In this document: in pieces, positions 15,337 through 23,588 of the stretch
Position numbering within the stretch: the stretch's first letter is position 1
Layout: the number at the start of each line of letters is the position of its first letter
Assembly (NCBI GenBank): GCA_009784985.1
Contig: WQXF01000006.1
Location: forward strand, 1-41,455
Direction of reading: 5' to 3'
DNA length: 41,455 nucleotides
Source: Clostridia bacterium
Lineage (GTDB): Bacteria > Bacillota > Clostridia > Christensenellales > Aristaeellaceae
The notes under the pieces: model-generated
What the model was told of the DNA's origin: nothing
Seen by the model: the letters and a program-made list of their open reading frames with translations, nothing else
Databases searched by the model: none
Program-made: the position numbers and the translations under genes

Positions 15337-16374
15337 CTAATCGGCATGTTCAATAGCAAAATTCGCCGCCCGGCACAGGCGGTTCATTACCGCAAGCCCA
15401 ATGCCCTCGGCTTCAACGGCCTCCGCAATGATGCGCTGGAACCCTTGGGCATCCAACTCGCGCAGAGCGGCAAACAGCTGCGCCGCCGCTTCGCCGGGTT
15501 TGCCCGACCTGCCCAGCGCCCGGAAGACCCGCGGCCCATAGGCGCACCGCTGCTCCGCAGGGGCCAGGATCACGGCGCGTTCACCAGCAACTTTTGCCTC
15601 ATCGTAGAGCCGAGATGCCAAAACGGCCCGCCCTTCTTCTGTACCGGAAACGATCACCACCGTTGCATCCGGCGCATAATGCTTGTACTTCATGCCCGGC
15701 GAACGGGGGGCGATCTCTTTTTTTAATGGAGCCAGCGCGGCAGCATCCACGCGCACCTCACCCAGCAACTCCCGCAGGGCTTCCAGCGTTACGCCGCCGG
15801 GACGCAACACCACCGCCATTTCCTCGGTAAGATCCAGCACGGTGGACTCCACGCCCACAGCACAAGCCCCGCCATCCAATATCATTGGGATACGCCCGTT
15901 CATGTCCTCGTACACATGCCGGGCAGTTGTAGGGCTGGGCCTGCCGCTGCGGTTGGCGCTAGGGGCGGCAATGGGCCTTGATGCCTCCCGGATCAACGCC
16001 AGAGCCACCGGATGGGCGGGCAAACGCACTGCCACGGTGTCTAATCCGGCGGTCACCTGATTGGGCACCCGGGCGGCTTTGGGCAATACCAAGGTGAGGG
16101 GGCCGGGCCAGAAGCGCTCCATCAGCAAGCGCGCCCGGGCATCGATGCGCGCCACCAGGGGCTCTACGTCTGCCACCTCCGCCACATGCACGATCAGGGG
16201 ATTGTCGGCAGGCCGCCCCTTAGCGGCGAATATACGCAACACAGCCTCGGGCCGCAACGCATCGGCGCCCAGGCCATACACGGTCTCGGTAGGGAAGGCT
16301 ACGGCCTGGCCGTCCCGCAGCAAATCCGCTGCTTGAGAGATGGCCGTGGACGTCGCAGGTAAGAATTGTGTCAT
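15337..16374 (-). CDS. sua5: L-threonylcarbamoyladenylate synthase (Sua5/YwlC)
   Basis: 345 residues. It makes threonylcarbamoyl-AMP from threonine, bicarbonate and ATP for tRNA t6A37. The YrdC core has FPTETVYGLGADA, KGRPADNPLIVHV and APSANRSGRPSPT; a linker and a C-terminal Sua5 domain (about 240-340) follow, so it is the long form. ATG 16374 is chosen because AGGAA lies seven bases before it and the resulting length fits YwlC; an ATG at 16395 has no such site. In this window MtaB acts on the t6A made by this enzyme. Confidence 0.95.
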   Translation of the reverse strand: MTQFLPATSTAISQAADLLRDGQAVAFPTETVYGLGADALRPEAVLRIFAAKGRPADNPLIVHVAEVADVEPLVARIDARARLLMERFWPGPLTLVLPKAARVPNQVTAGLDTVAVRLPAHPVALALIREASRPIAAPSANRSGRPSPTTARHVYEDMNGRIPMILDGGACAVGVESTVLDLTEEMAVVLRPGGVTLEALRELLGEVRVDAAALAPLKKEIAPRSPGMKYKHYAPDATVVIVSGTEEGRAVLASRLYDEAKVAGERAVILAPAEQRCAYGPRVFRALGRSGKPGEAAAQLFAALRELDAQGFQRIIAEAVEAEGIGLAVMNRLCRAANFAIEHAD

Positions 16375-16398
16375 AACTCGTTTCCTTAATCCCATGCA

Positions 16399-17133
16399 TT
16401 AATGGAGCATCAGGGTCACCACACTCCCCGCGGCAACACCCAAGGCCAGCATCAGGTTGGCATCCCAGCCGGTGTAGAGCTCACCCGCGCTGGGGATCAT
16501 CTCTTGGGCGGTGATCTGCAGCATCGCGCCGCCAGCCAGCCCCAGGCACAGGGCGATCATCTGTTGGGATACGCCGCCTGCCAGCAGCCCCAGATACGCG
16601 CCCAAGCCGGTAGGTAACCCACTAAGCAGCGCCATGCCCAGCACCGGCAGTACACCCATACCTGCCGCCCGCAAGGGAACCGCCATGGCGATGCCCTCGG
16701 GGATGTCGTGCAGCGCAATCAGCGCACCCAGGGTGATGCCCAAGGCTGGGGCTTCTGCGTAACCCGAACCAATGGCCAAACCCTCGGGCAGGTTGTGCAG
16801 CGCGATGCCCAATGCCACCAGCAAGCCGGTACGCCGCATGGAATCGCGCCCCACGTAGCGATGGGCGATCAAATCCGCCACAAGCATCATCGCCACACCA
16901 AGCAACAATCCCATCAGCCCCCACGGGATCGAGAGCATGTACGCCTGGGGCAGCAAATCAAAGCAACTGACAGCCAGCATCAATCCCCCGGTGGCATTGA
17001 TCAGGCACGAGAACAGGCGCGGCCGGGGCTTGCCCATCATCACACCAATCATCCCGCCCAAGCCTGCCCCCGCAAGGCCCATGGCGCCGCCCCATAACGC
17101 TGGATGTCCAACCAAACCTGCAAATCCATCCAA
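16399..17133 (-). CDS. ZIP family divalent metal transporter
   Basis: 244 residues, almost wholly hydrophobic, about eight helices. The two ZIP metal motifs are ALHNLPEGLAIG and ALHDIPEGIAMAV on neighbouring helices. It should bring zinc or another divalent metal into the cell. The start is TTG at 17133: TAA lies directly before it in frame and GGGGAGG is nine bases upstream, so no ATG is available. It sits between prfA and sua5, a place where a ZIP gene is often found in Clostridia. Confidence 0.9.
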   Translation of the reverse strand: MDGFAGLVGHPALWGGAMGLAGAGLGGMIGVMMGKPRPRLFSCLINATGGLMLAVSCFDLLPQAYMLSIPWGLMGLLLGVAMMLVADLIAHRYVGRDSMRRTGLLVALGIALHNLPEGLAIGSGYAEAPALGITLGALIALHDIPEGIAMAVPLRAAGMGVLPVLGMALLSGLPTGLGAYLGLLAGGVSQQMIALCLGLAGGAMLQITAQEMIPSAGELYTGWDANLMLALGVAAGSVVTLMLH

Positions 17134-17178
17134 TTACATTCGCCTCCCCGCATAAGGGTATGCGGGGGCCGTCACTCT

Positions 17179-18243
17179 TTACGCTTGGTTCATCTGCTTC
17201 AGCCGCTCCACCTCGTCGGCCTGCACCAGCCCGTCGATCACCTCGTCGCAATCGCCGTCCACAAACTCCTCGATCTTGTATAGGGTAAGGCCAATGCGAT
17301 GGTCTGTCACCCGCCCCTGGGGGAAGTTGTAGGTGCGGATGCGTTCGCTACGGTCGCCGGTGCCGATTTGCGACCGGCGGTCTTGGGCATAAGCGGCGTC
17401 CTTCTCGGACTGCATCCGGTCGTAGAGCCGGGCACGGAGCACACGCATAGCCTTTTCACGGTTCTTGATTTGGGATTTTTCATCTTGGCAGGTTACAACA
17501 AGGCCGGTGGGCAGGTGGGTGAGGCGCACCGCCGAATCGGTGCGGTTTACGTGCTGGCCTCCCGAGCCCGACGCGCGATAGGTGTCGATCCGCAGATCGT
17601 TGGCGACGATATCGATTTCCACCTCCTCCACCTCTGGCAGCACGGCCACGGTGGCGGTGGAGGTGTGGATGCGGCCCGAGGACTCGGTGGTAGGCACCCG
17701 CTGCACACGATGCACGCCGCTTTCGTACTTCAGGCGGCTGTACGCACCCTGGCCCATCAGCGTGATCACCACTTCCTTCACGCCACCCAGCTCGGTAAAG
17801 TTGTCGGAAAGCATCTCTACCTTCCAACCGTGGCGCTCGGCATAACGGGTGTACATGCGCAGCAGCACCGCGCCAAACAGGCCCGCCTCGTCGCCCCCGG
17901 CCCCGGCGCGGACTTCGATCACCACGTTCTTGTCGTCGTTGGGGTCACGGGGCAGCAGCATCACCTGTATCTCCCGCTCCTGGGCGGCCAGCGCCTCTTC
18001 CACCTCGGCAATCTCTTCACGGGCCAAATCGGCCATGTCGGGATCGTTCAACATCTCCTGGGCTTGGGCGCGATGGGCGGCGGTTTGTTTGTAGCGCTCG
18101 GCGGCCAACATCAGCGGTTCAAGCTGGGCGTGCTCCTTCATCAGGGCACGCCATCTTGTTTGATCGACCACGGTATCGGGTTGGGAGAGCAGCATGCCCA
18201 GCTCCTCGTACCGGCCCCGGATCCATTCCAGTTTTTCTAGCAT
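17179..18243 (-). CDS. prfA: Peptide chain release factor 1
   Basis: 354 residues. It reads UAA and UAG and releases the nascent chain. The GGQ motif is at 228-230 ([16 protein letters not shown]) and the codon-reading PxT motif reads PTT in [15 protein letters not shown], as in RF1 rather than RF2. AAAGGGGG precedes ATG 18243. Its methylase PrmC is encoded upstream, but a relBE pair now separates them. Confidence 0.97.
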   Translation of the reverse strand: MLEKLEWIRGRYEELGMLLSQPDTVVDQTRWRALMKEHAQLEPLMLAAERYKQTAAHRAQAQEMLNDPDMADLAREEIAEVEEALAAQEREIQVMLLPRDPNDDKNVVIEVRAGAGGDEAGLFGAVLLRMYTRYAERHGWKVEMLSDNFTELGGVKEVVITLMGQGAYSRLKYESGVHRVQRVPTTESSGRIHTSTATVAVLPEVEEVEIDIVANDLRIDTYRASGSGGQHVNRTDSAVRLTHLPTGLVVTCQDEKSQIKNREKAMRVLRARLYDRMQSEKDAAYAQDRRSQIGTGDRSERIRTYNFPQGRVTDHRIGLTLYKIEEFVDGDCDEVIDGLVQADEVERLKQMNQA

Positions 18244-18274
18244 GGGTTCCCCCTTTTGTTGGGTGCGATAATAT

Positions 18275-18589
18275 CTAAAAAAGGTTTGGCAATTCCCTGC
18301 GACTATACATTATACGAAGAACATGCACTTCATTTTTTGCCCTGTCAACCGTGTAGAGTACGATGTAGTTTTCAGCGGGCATTCTACGAATTTCTTTTGA
18401 GGCGAAAGATCCCTCAATAATACCGCCATGACGCATGGGAAATTGCCGCAGTGATGCTATCGCCGCCTGGATTGAATCAAAAATACGTTCGGCAATGCCC
18501 GGCTCTTTTAGCGTATTCGCGATATACGCAAAGATATCGTCAATATCCGAAAAGGCCGGAGCCTCAATGATCACACTATATTTTTCCAA
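18275..18589 (-). CDS. RelE/ParE family toxin (pair 1)
   Basis: About 104 residues. The RelE/ParE fold is seen in [21 protein letters not shown] at the start, the central RQFPMRHGG, and the end [35 protein letters not shown]. It would be an mRNA-cutting or gyrase-type toxin; which cannot be told. The likely start is TTG at 18589, inside the antitoxin end, with GGGAG upstream; a start at 18616 would give a longer overlap. The 31-base gap to prfA is short, so the pair may co-transcribe prfA. Confidence 0.85.
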   Translation of the reverse strand: MEKYSVIIEAPAFSDIDDIFAYIANTLKEPGIAERIFDSIQAAIASLRQFPMRHGGIIEGSFASKEIRRMPAENYIVLYTVDRAKNEVHVLRIMYSRRELPNLF

Positions 18590-18887
18590 AGTTATATTTC
18601 TCCCGCAATTCAGCAAAGACTTCTTCAGCAGGGCGTCCAGTTCCGGCCTCTATGCTGTCAAGTCCTTCTTGTAGCTTGAAGTAAAATTCTTCCTTGCTCA
18701 TTTCTTCAATGCTCTTTGGCCTCCCGACCGGCTGCGAAATTTCAAATGGAATTTTTCGCTCACGGACAACAGCTTTTGCAAAAATTGTGAACGCGGTGGT
18801 TACGTTCATACCAAAATCTGAACATAGTCCTTCGAATTGCTTTTTTAGGTTTTCGTCCATCCGAACGCTAAATGCGGCCTGCGCCAT
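18576..18887 (-). CDS. RelB/DinJ family antitoxin (pair 1)
   Basis: 103 residues. The ribbon-helix-helix start reads MAQAAFSVRMDENLKKQFEGLCSDFGM and continues TTAFTIFAKAVVRERKIPFEI, the DinJ hallmark. The C-terminal half, ending [13 protein letters not shown], would bind the toxin. It has its own promoter with direct repeats, just behind the prmC stop. Confidence 0.92.
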   Translation of the reverse strand: MAQAAFSVRMDENLKKQFEGLCSDFGMNVTTAFTIFAKAVVRERKIPFEISQPVGRPKSIEEMSKEEFYFKLQEGLDSIEAGTGRPAEEVFAELREKYNFGKI

Positions 18888-18922
18888 ACCAAAATCAACT
18901 CCCCGTGTTCGTTATGATGCCT

Positions 18923-18951
18923 ATTGTAGTCTATTGTGTGCAAAAAGTCAA
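18923..18951 (-). promoter_or_regulatory. Promoter and repeat operator of relBE pair 1
   Basis: Minus strand TTGACT, 17-base spacer, TACAAT, directly behind the prmC stop codon. On the plus strand CTATTGT occurs twice ten bases apart (18921 and 18931), one helical turn, over the -10 and spacer: a likely RelB binding site. Confidence 0.7.
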
Positions 18952-18952
18952 A

Positions 18953-19744
18953 TTAAATACAAGCACGCACAAACCGCCGCACCCCTTGCAAATCCAACAA
19001 AATATCCGTGGAGCCAATATGAGCGGCAAACAGCTCGGCCACTGTATCCGCCTGGGTTGCTCCTACCTCCACGATCATTTGTCCGCCGGGGTTTAAATGG
19101 GCAGCAGCCTCCCGGGCCAGGATATGATAGGCATCTAACCCGTCGTTTCCGCCGTCTAACGCCAGGCGCGGCTCCTGTTGCACATCGGCTGGCAGCGTGG
19201 CCAGCTCATCCATGGACACATAAGGTGGGTTGGACACAATCAAGTCAAACGGCTCCCCCGCTACACCCACAAAGTAATCGCTGTGTATAAAACGCACCGG
19301 CGCACCCAGGCGTTCGGCATTCCCTCGAGCCACTTGTAACGCATCCTGACTGATGTCCAGAGCGGTCACTTGGGCTTGGGGTCTGCGCAAGGCGATGCTG
19401 ATCGCCAGGGCGCCGCTGCCCGTGCCCACATCCAGCACCGACGGGTTGGCATCCGATGGCAGCATCTCCAGGGCGTAAAAACAAAGCATCTCGGTATCCA
19501 GCCTGGGGATCAGCACACGGGCATCTACCGCAAAATCGTATCCCATAAAGGATTGAACGCCGGTGATGTACTGAAGGGGTTCGCCGCTGATCCGCCTATC
19601 CAGCAGAAGCGAGTAAACGGCATGGTCGTTTTCCCCCACATGGGCTAGGAGCCACCGGGCTTGGGCTTGGGCCTCCCGGTGATCCAAGCCGGCGGCTTGC
19701 AGGCGTTTGTATCCAAACAACAACAAATCATGGGCAGTGGTCAT
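18953..19744 (-). CDS. prmC: Release factor N5-glutamine methyltransferase
   Basis: 263 residues. It methylates the Gln of the GGQ motif of release factors. The SAM site is VLDVGTGSGALAISIA (about 103-118), and the catalytic NPPY is at 172-175 (IVSNPPYVS). The N-terminal helical domain carries GEPLQYITGVQSFMGYDF. ATG overlaps the yqhQ stop as ATGA. It is slightly shorter than usual at the N-terminus. Confidence 0.96.
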   Translation of the reverse strand: MTTAHDLLLFGYKRLQAAGLDHREAQAQARWLLAHVGENDHAVYSLLLDRRISGEPLQYITGVQSFMGYDFAVDARVLIPRLDTEMLCFYALEMLPSDANPSVLDVGTGSGALAISIALRRPQAQVTALDISQDALQVARGNAERLGAPVRFIHSDYFVGVAGEPFDLIVSNPPYVSMDELATLPADVQQEPRLALDGGNDGLDAYHILAREAAAHLNPGGQMIVEVGATQADTVAELFAAHIGSTDILLDLQGVRRFVRACI

Positions 19745-20802
19745 TCATCTTCCGCCTCAGCCTCAGGCTGCTCATCCTGGGGCTCCGGCTTGCCCGCCGC
19801 CCGTGCTTCTTCCCGCGCCGAAAGGGCCAGCGCCGCTTCCATGGCCGCGATGGCCACCTCGATCTGGGCGTCGTCGGGCTCACGGGTGGTGAGCTTTTGC
19901 ATCATCAGGCCAGGCCAGCGCAGGGCACGCACCAGAGGACCATCGCGATGAGCAAGGCCCTTCAGCGCCTCATACGAAAGCCCTGCGATCACCGGCAAAA
20001 ACACGATATTGCGTGCGAACCGCACCCAAAAGCCCAGCCTTTCCGCGCCGGTTGCCAACAAAATCAGCTGATCTATCACCGCACCCAACAGGATGGCGAT
20101 CACCATCACCAGCAGCAAAAACGAGGTGCCGCAGCGGGGATGGAGCGCGCCAAACTGCCGCGCATTTTCCGGCGTGAGGTGCAGCTTGCGTTCGTAGCAA
20201 TAGATGGTTTTGTGCTCGGCCCCATGATAGGCAAACACCCGGCGCAAATCCGGCAGCAGCGACATAGCGGCAATATAGGCGGTTAGTATGGCGATGCGCA
20301 CCAGGCCAATGCACAGGTTCACCAACAGAGGCGAGGTGATCGCCCGGTTGATAAACGCACCGGCCGCGCTGGGTAACACCATAAACAGCAACACAGCCAG
20401 CGCGGCCGCCAGCACCATGGCTACCCCCATCACAATCTTGTCGATTCCCTTGCCCAGTTTAGCGGCCAGCCACTTCTCAAACTTGCTGGGTTCCTCGTCC
20501 AGCACGCCTAGCATGTTGGTGGCTTTTTGCAGGGTTTGCATGCCCAGCTTAAGCATGGCCACCATGTTGACGCAGCCGCGCACAAAGGGCCAGCCCATCC
20601 ATTTGTGTTTTGCGCTTAGGGGCGTGTAGCGCTCGGCTTCGCACACGATTTCACCATTGGGTTTGCGCACCGCTACGGCAATGGCCCGTGGCGCCTTCAT
20701 CATCACACCTTCGAGTACCGCCTGGCCGCCGATATCCACAGGCGCTTCTTTTTTGCGCTTGCGATTTCCTTCAATTGTATTTGTGTTTAAGTGCGTATTC
20801 AA
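19741..20802 (-). CDS. DUF1385 membrane protein, YqhQ family
   Basis: 353 residues. Family landmarks are DIGGQAVLEGVMMKAP (about 23-38), AYHGAEHKTIYCYE and LHPRCGTSFLLLV, the latter two around several membrane helices (about 120-290). The C-terminal 50 residues are acidic and disordered (EPQDEQPEAEAEDE). Function is not known; the gene regularly sits between rpmE and prmC in Firmicutes. The start is TTG at 20802 with GGAGGG seven bases before it. Confidence 0.9.
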   Translation of the reverse strand: MNTHLNTNTIEGNRKRKKEAPVDIGGQAVLEGVMMKAPRAIAVAVRKPNGEIVCEAERYTPLSAKHKWMGWPFVRGCVNMVAMLKLGMQTLQKATNMLGVLDEEPSKFEKWLAAKLGKGIDKIVMGVAMVLAAALAVLLFMVLPSAAGAFINRAITSPLLVNLCIGLVRIAILTAYIAAMSLLPDLRRVFAYHGAEHKTIYCYERKLHLTPENARQFGALHPRCGTSFLLLVMVIAILLGAVIDQLILLATGAERLGFWVRFARNIVFLPVIAGLSYEALKGLAHRDGPLVRALRWPGLMMQKLTTREPDDAQIEVAIAAMEAALALSAREEARAAGKPEPQDEQPEAEAEDE

Positions 20803-20879
20803 TATGCCGCCCTCCCTATCTTTACAGCAAGAGGCAGTGCGTCAAGCCGCTCTGCCCCTTGTTTGTGTAGAATTGTTGC

Positions 20880-21077
20880 CTAAATGCCGTAGCGCTTCTT
20901 GAAGCGATCCACACGCCCACCGGTATCCACCAGCTTTTGTTTGCCGGTAAAGAAAGGATGGCACTTGGAGCATATTTCAACCTTGAGCTCCTTGCGGGTG
21001 GAGCCGGTCTGGAAGGTCTCCCCGCACACGCAACGAACGTTTGCGACGTCGTACTTTGGATGAATTTTTTCCTTCAT
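20880..21077 (-). CDS. rpmE: 50S ribosomal protein L31, zinc-binding type
   Basis: 65 residues. Zinc ligands appear in VRCVCGETF and [16 protein letters not shown], so this is the C+ form. A GAGGTGA site precedes ATG 21077. It heads its own transcript from the promoter at 21151-21179. Confidence 0.97.
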   Translation of the reverse strand: MKEKIHPKYDVANVRCVCGETFQTGSTRKELKVEICSKCHPFFTGKQKLVDTGGRVDRFKKRYGI

Positions 21078-21150
21078 AAGTAGGTTTCACCTCTTTCAGG
21101 CCCGCCGATTGCAAGTGAGTAAACGCGTATCCGGGCAAACCGCAAAGGGT

Positions 21151-21179
21151 ATTATACCATGCGATTGGATTGTTGACAA
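21151..21179 (-). promoter_or_regulatory. SigA promoter of rpmE-yqhQ-prmC
   Basis: Minus strand TTGTCA, 17-base spacer, perfect TATAAT. Leader of about 65 bases, with GCCCG and CGGGC segments that could pair (21107-21141). Confidence 0.8.
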
Positions 21180-21208
21180 TACGTTTGCGCAACGTTTTTG
21201 GGGTGTTT

Positions 21209-21517
21209 TTAGGGCTTGCGCTTGAGTTGTGCACGAATGTTACGCATTCCGTGCCAAATATGATGGATTTCCACTTTGTAGTTTGTTTCGTCTAGTGTAT
21301 AAAAAACCAAGTAATTTTCACAAACCATCCTTCGAAAACGCGGATCATCTTGGCTCACGGGATACATTTTCGGCATGGTCTCTAAATCAAGAATTCGTTC
21401 CTTTATTTCACCAACCACACGATCACAAACGGAAGAGGAATACTCTGATTCTAGGTATTCCTTGATTTCGCGCATGTCAAACTTAGCAGTTGGCAGATAA
21501 GACAGCCGGTAGCTCAT
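21209..21517 (-). CDS. RelE/ParE family toxin (pair 2)
   Basis: 102 residues. The start YRLSYLPTAKFDMREIKEYLE and the end RRMVCENYLVFYTLDETNYKVEIHHIWHGMRN are those of RelE/ParE toxins; RRM.C.NYLVFY is the typical strand pair. ATG overlaps the antitoxin stop as ATGA. It is followed by the rpmE promoter about 30 bases downstream with no clear terminator. Confidence 0.9.
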   Translation of the reverse strand: MSYRLSYLPTAKFDMREIKEYLESEYSSSVCDRVVGEIKERILDLETMPKMYPVSQDDPRFRRMVCENYLVFYTLDETNYKVEIHHIWHGMRNIRAQLKRKP

Positions 21518-21801
21518 TGGTTCACACCATCAAACTCGCGCCAAAATTCTTCATGGCTCATTCTGGGCGTTTCAGGATTTTGTGCAAGCTCATACGATTT
21601 GGCAAGCTCTTGCTTCATCCACTCCCGATATTCAACACTTGGTTCGCTTGAGATCGTGAAAGGGATTTGACCGGAGCGAACCAGTGAGCGTAAAAAAACG
21701 TTAATGCCCGTTGTCATATCCATACCCATATTGGCCAAGAGCTCGGTAGCTTGGCGCTTGATAAAATCATCTGTCCGGATTGTGATAAATGCTTTTTCCA
21801 T
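21514..21801 (-). CDS. RelB/DinJ family antitoxin (pair 2)
   Basis: 95 residues. MEKAFITIRTDDFIKRQATELLANMGM and the TTGINVFLRSLVRSGQIPF helix-turn are those of DinJ; the tail ends in SHEEFWREFDGVNQ. ATG 21801 is chosen because the promoter start falls near 21823, which excludes the longer frame from 21828. It lies 79 bases after the rho start region's downstream end, i.e. behind rho. Confidence 0.92.
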   Translation of the reverse strand: MEKAFITIRTDDFIKRQATELLANMGMDMTTGINVFLRSLVRSGQIPFTISSEPSVEYREWMKQELAKSYELAQNPETPRMSHEEFWREFDGVNQ

Positions 21802-21829
21802 CCTCGCATGCACTCCCTTCCGTACCACT

Positions 21830-21858
21830 ATTGTATAACTTGCGTGTTACAATGTCAA
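21830..21858 (-). promoter_or_regulatory. Promoter of relBE pair 2
   Basis: Minus strand TTGACA, 17-base spacer, TACAAT. On the plus strand ATTGTATAAC and GTTACAAT form an imperfect palindrome over the -10 and spacer, a candidate RelB operator. Confidence 0.75.
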
Positions 21859-21880
21859 TGGCCCGGAAGATTGCTGTTCT

Positions 21881-23365
21881 TTACCGCGTTTTTTTACGCG
21901 CGTAAGCCCCTTTTTCCCCCATATCCCCACGGGAGGCCAATGTATAGCCCTCTTTTTCCCATAGGCCCACCCATTCACGCAGGCGGGCAAAGAATTCGCA
22001 ATTGGTGCGGGTTTTCACCAGCATGCCCATGAGCTGCTCGGTGGCGTCGGCCATGGTGCTGCTGGAGAGTACCTTGCGCACCGATCGCACGCCTTCCAGC
22101 TCCTCACCGGTGAGCAGCAGCTCCTCCCGCCGGGTGCCCGAGCGGGCCAGATCGATGGCGGGAAATACACGCTTTTCACTCAGGCTCCGGTCCAGCTGTA
22201 TCTCTGCGTTTCCAGTGCCTTTAAACTCCTCAAAGATGATCTCATCCATCCGGCTACCGGTTTCCACCAGCACGGTGGCAATGATGGTAAGGCTTCCACC
22301 CTCTTCCAAATTTCGGGCCGCACCAAAAAAGCGCTTGGGTTTTTGCAGTACCCCTGGCGCTAACCCGCCGGATAATGCCCGGCCCGATTGAGGCGCGGCG
22401 GCATTGTACGCGCGGGACAGCCGGGTGAGGCTATCCATTAGCACCACCACGTCCCGCCCCTGTTCCACCAGCCGCTGTGCCCGCTCGTACACCAGCTCGG
22501 ACACGCGGATGTGATTCTCCGGCGGAGCATCAAAGGTGGAGTGCACCACCTCGGCAGGCACGCTGCGGCGGATGTCGGTCACTTCCTCGGGCCGTTCGTC
22601 GATCAGCAGCATCATTAGATGCGCACCGGGGTCGTTGCGGATGATGGCCTGGGCGATTTTTTTGAGCAAAATGGTTTTGCCCGCCTTAGGCGGAGCCACA
22701 ATCAGGGCCCGCTGGCCCAAACCGATGGGCGCGATAAAGTCCAGCATACGAATGGCCAGGTCGCCGCCCGTTTCTGTGGGATCCTCCAAAGTGAGCCGCC
22801 GGTTGGGATGGATGGGCGTAAGGCTATCGAAAGCGCGCCGCTTTTCCGCCTCGGCGGGAGGCGCGCCATTGATGCGCTCCACGTACATCAGCGCGCTGTA
22901 GCGGTCGCCCTCCCGGCGCGGCCTTGTTTTGCCCTCCACCAGGTCGCCGTTTTTCATGCTAAAGCGGCGAATCTGGGCGATGGAAACGTATACGTCGTCG
23001 TGGCCGGGGGAGCAATTCTCGGCGCGCAAAAAGCCGTAGCCGTCGGGCTGCAATTCCAGCACGCCGCCGCCGTCTCCGCATACACCGGCAGCCAGCATCT
23101 CCGGCACAGCCGGGTTGGAGGTACCGTATTCTTCGTTGTAATAGCCGGAGGGGCGCCGGGGGCGCGGGGTGTATTCGGCGCGGCGCTGGGGCAAGGGCAA
23201 TGAAAAGCTTTTGGGTGCTTCAGGAGGGGGCGCAAAGGACGGGGCGCCATTCAGGCGGCTGATGATGTCGGCCTTGTTGACACCGGCCGGCAGTTTCACG
23301 TGATTCTCCCTGGCGATGCGCCGCAACTGCAGCACGGTCAATTGCTCATAGGCGGGTTGTTCCAA
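21881..23365 (-). CDS. rho: Transcription termination factor Rho
   Basis: 494 residues. The N-terminal Rho-N helices (LTVLQLRRIARENHVKLPAGVNKADII, 9-35) are followed by a basic, proline-rich insert (about 42-80), the RNA-binding cold-shock domain (GVLELQPDGYGFLR, then DVYVSIAQIRRF), and the ATPase with Walker A APPKAGKT (224-231), Walker B VVVLMDSLTRLSRA and the Q-loop/R-loop region. It is a hexameric RNA helicase that ends transcription. The start is TTG at 23365 (in-frame TGA three codons up; AGAGGAG site). The extra insert is moderate. Confidence 0.97.
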   Translation of the reverse strand: MEQPAYEQLTVLQLRRIARENHVKLPAGVNKADIISRLNGAPSFAPPPEAPKSFSLPLPQRRAEYTPRPRRPSGYYNEEYGTSNPAVPEMLAAGVCGDGGGVLELQPDGYGFLRAENCSPGHDDVYVSIAQIRRFSMKNGDLVEGKTRPRREGDRYSALMYVERINGAPPAEAEKRRAFDSLTPIHPNRRLTLEDPTETGGDLAIRMLDFIAPIGLGQRALIVAPPKAGKTILLKKIAQAIIRNDPGAHLMMLLIDERPEEVTDIRRSVPAEVVHSTFDAPPENHIRVSELVYERAQRLVEQGRDVVVLMDSLTRLSRAYNAAAPQSGRALSGGLAPGVLQKPKRFFGAARNLEEGGSLTIIATVLVETGSRMDEIIFEEFKGTGNAEIQLDRSLSEKRVFPAIDLARSGTRREELLLTGEELEGVRSVRKVLSSSTMADATEQLMGMLVKTRTNCEFFARLREWVGLWEKEGYTLASRGDMGEKGAYARKKTR

Positions 23366-23449
23366 ACAAGCTCAGCTCCTCTCACATGCGTCTAATATGC
23401 GATAGACGGGGTATCTAAAGCATATGCAAGAGGGCAAGGGAATATGCGT

Positions 23450-23527
23450 TTATTTTCTTTTCATCGCCGCGATCCGCTCAAAGATGGATACATAGTCTTT
23501 CCCGCTTATAGTCATAACCTCTTTCAC
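23450..23527 (-). CDS. Possible 25-residue leader peptide upstream of rho
   Basis: GTG at 23527 opens a 25-codon frame (begins MKEVMTISGKDYVSIFERI, ends KRK-stop) 84 bases before rho. The composition looks protein-like, but no good ribosome site precedes the GTG, and AGAGG stands only two bases before the inner ATG (23515). E. coli rho also has a leader peptide, which is the only reason to list this. Confidence 0.25.
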   Translation of the reverse strand: MKEVMTISGKDYVSIFERIAAMKRK

Positions 23528-23588
23528 TGTTTGGCATTTATAGCGGAGCGTTTGGTATTACCATGGCGCAATTTGGTGGGGAGAACGG

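Noticed and set aside
17131-17139. ATG-TAA directly before the ZIP gene as a start-stop regulatory element
   Set aside because: The ATG is only three bases behind the ribosome site, too close for efficient initiation, so it is more likely incidental.
17299-18240. 313-codon plus-strand frame
   Set aside because: Antisense shadow of prfA with a His/Gly-rich, implausible product.
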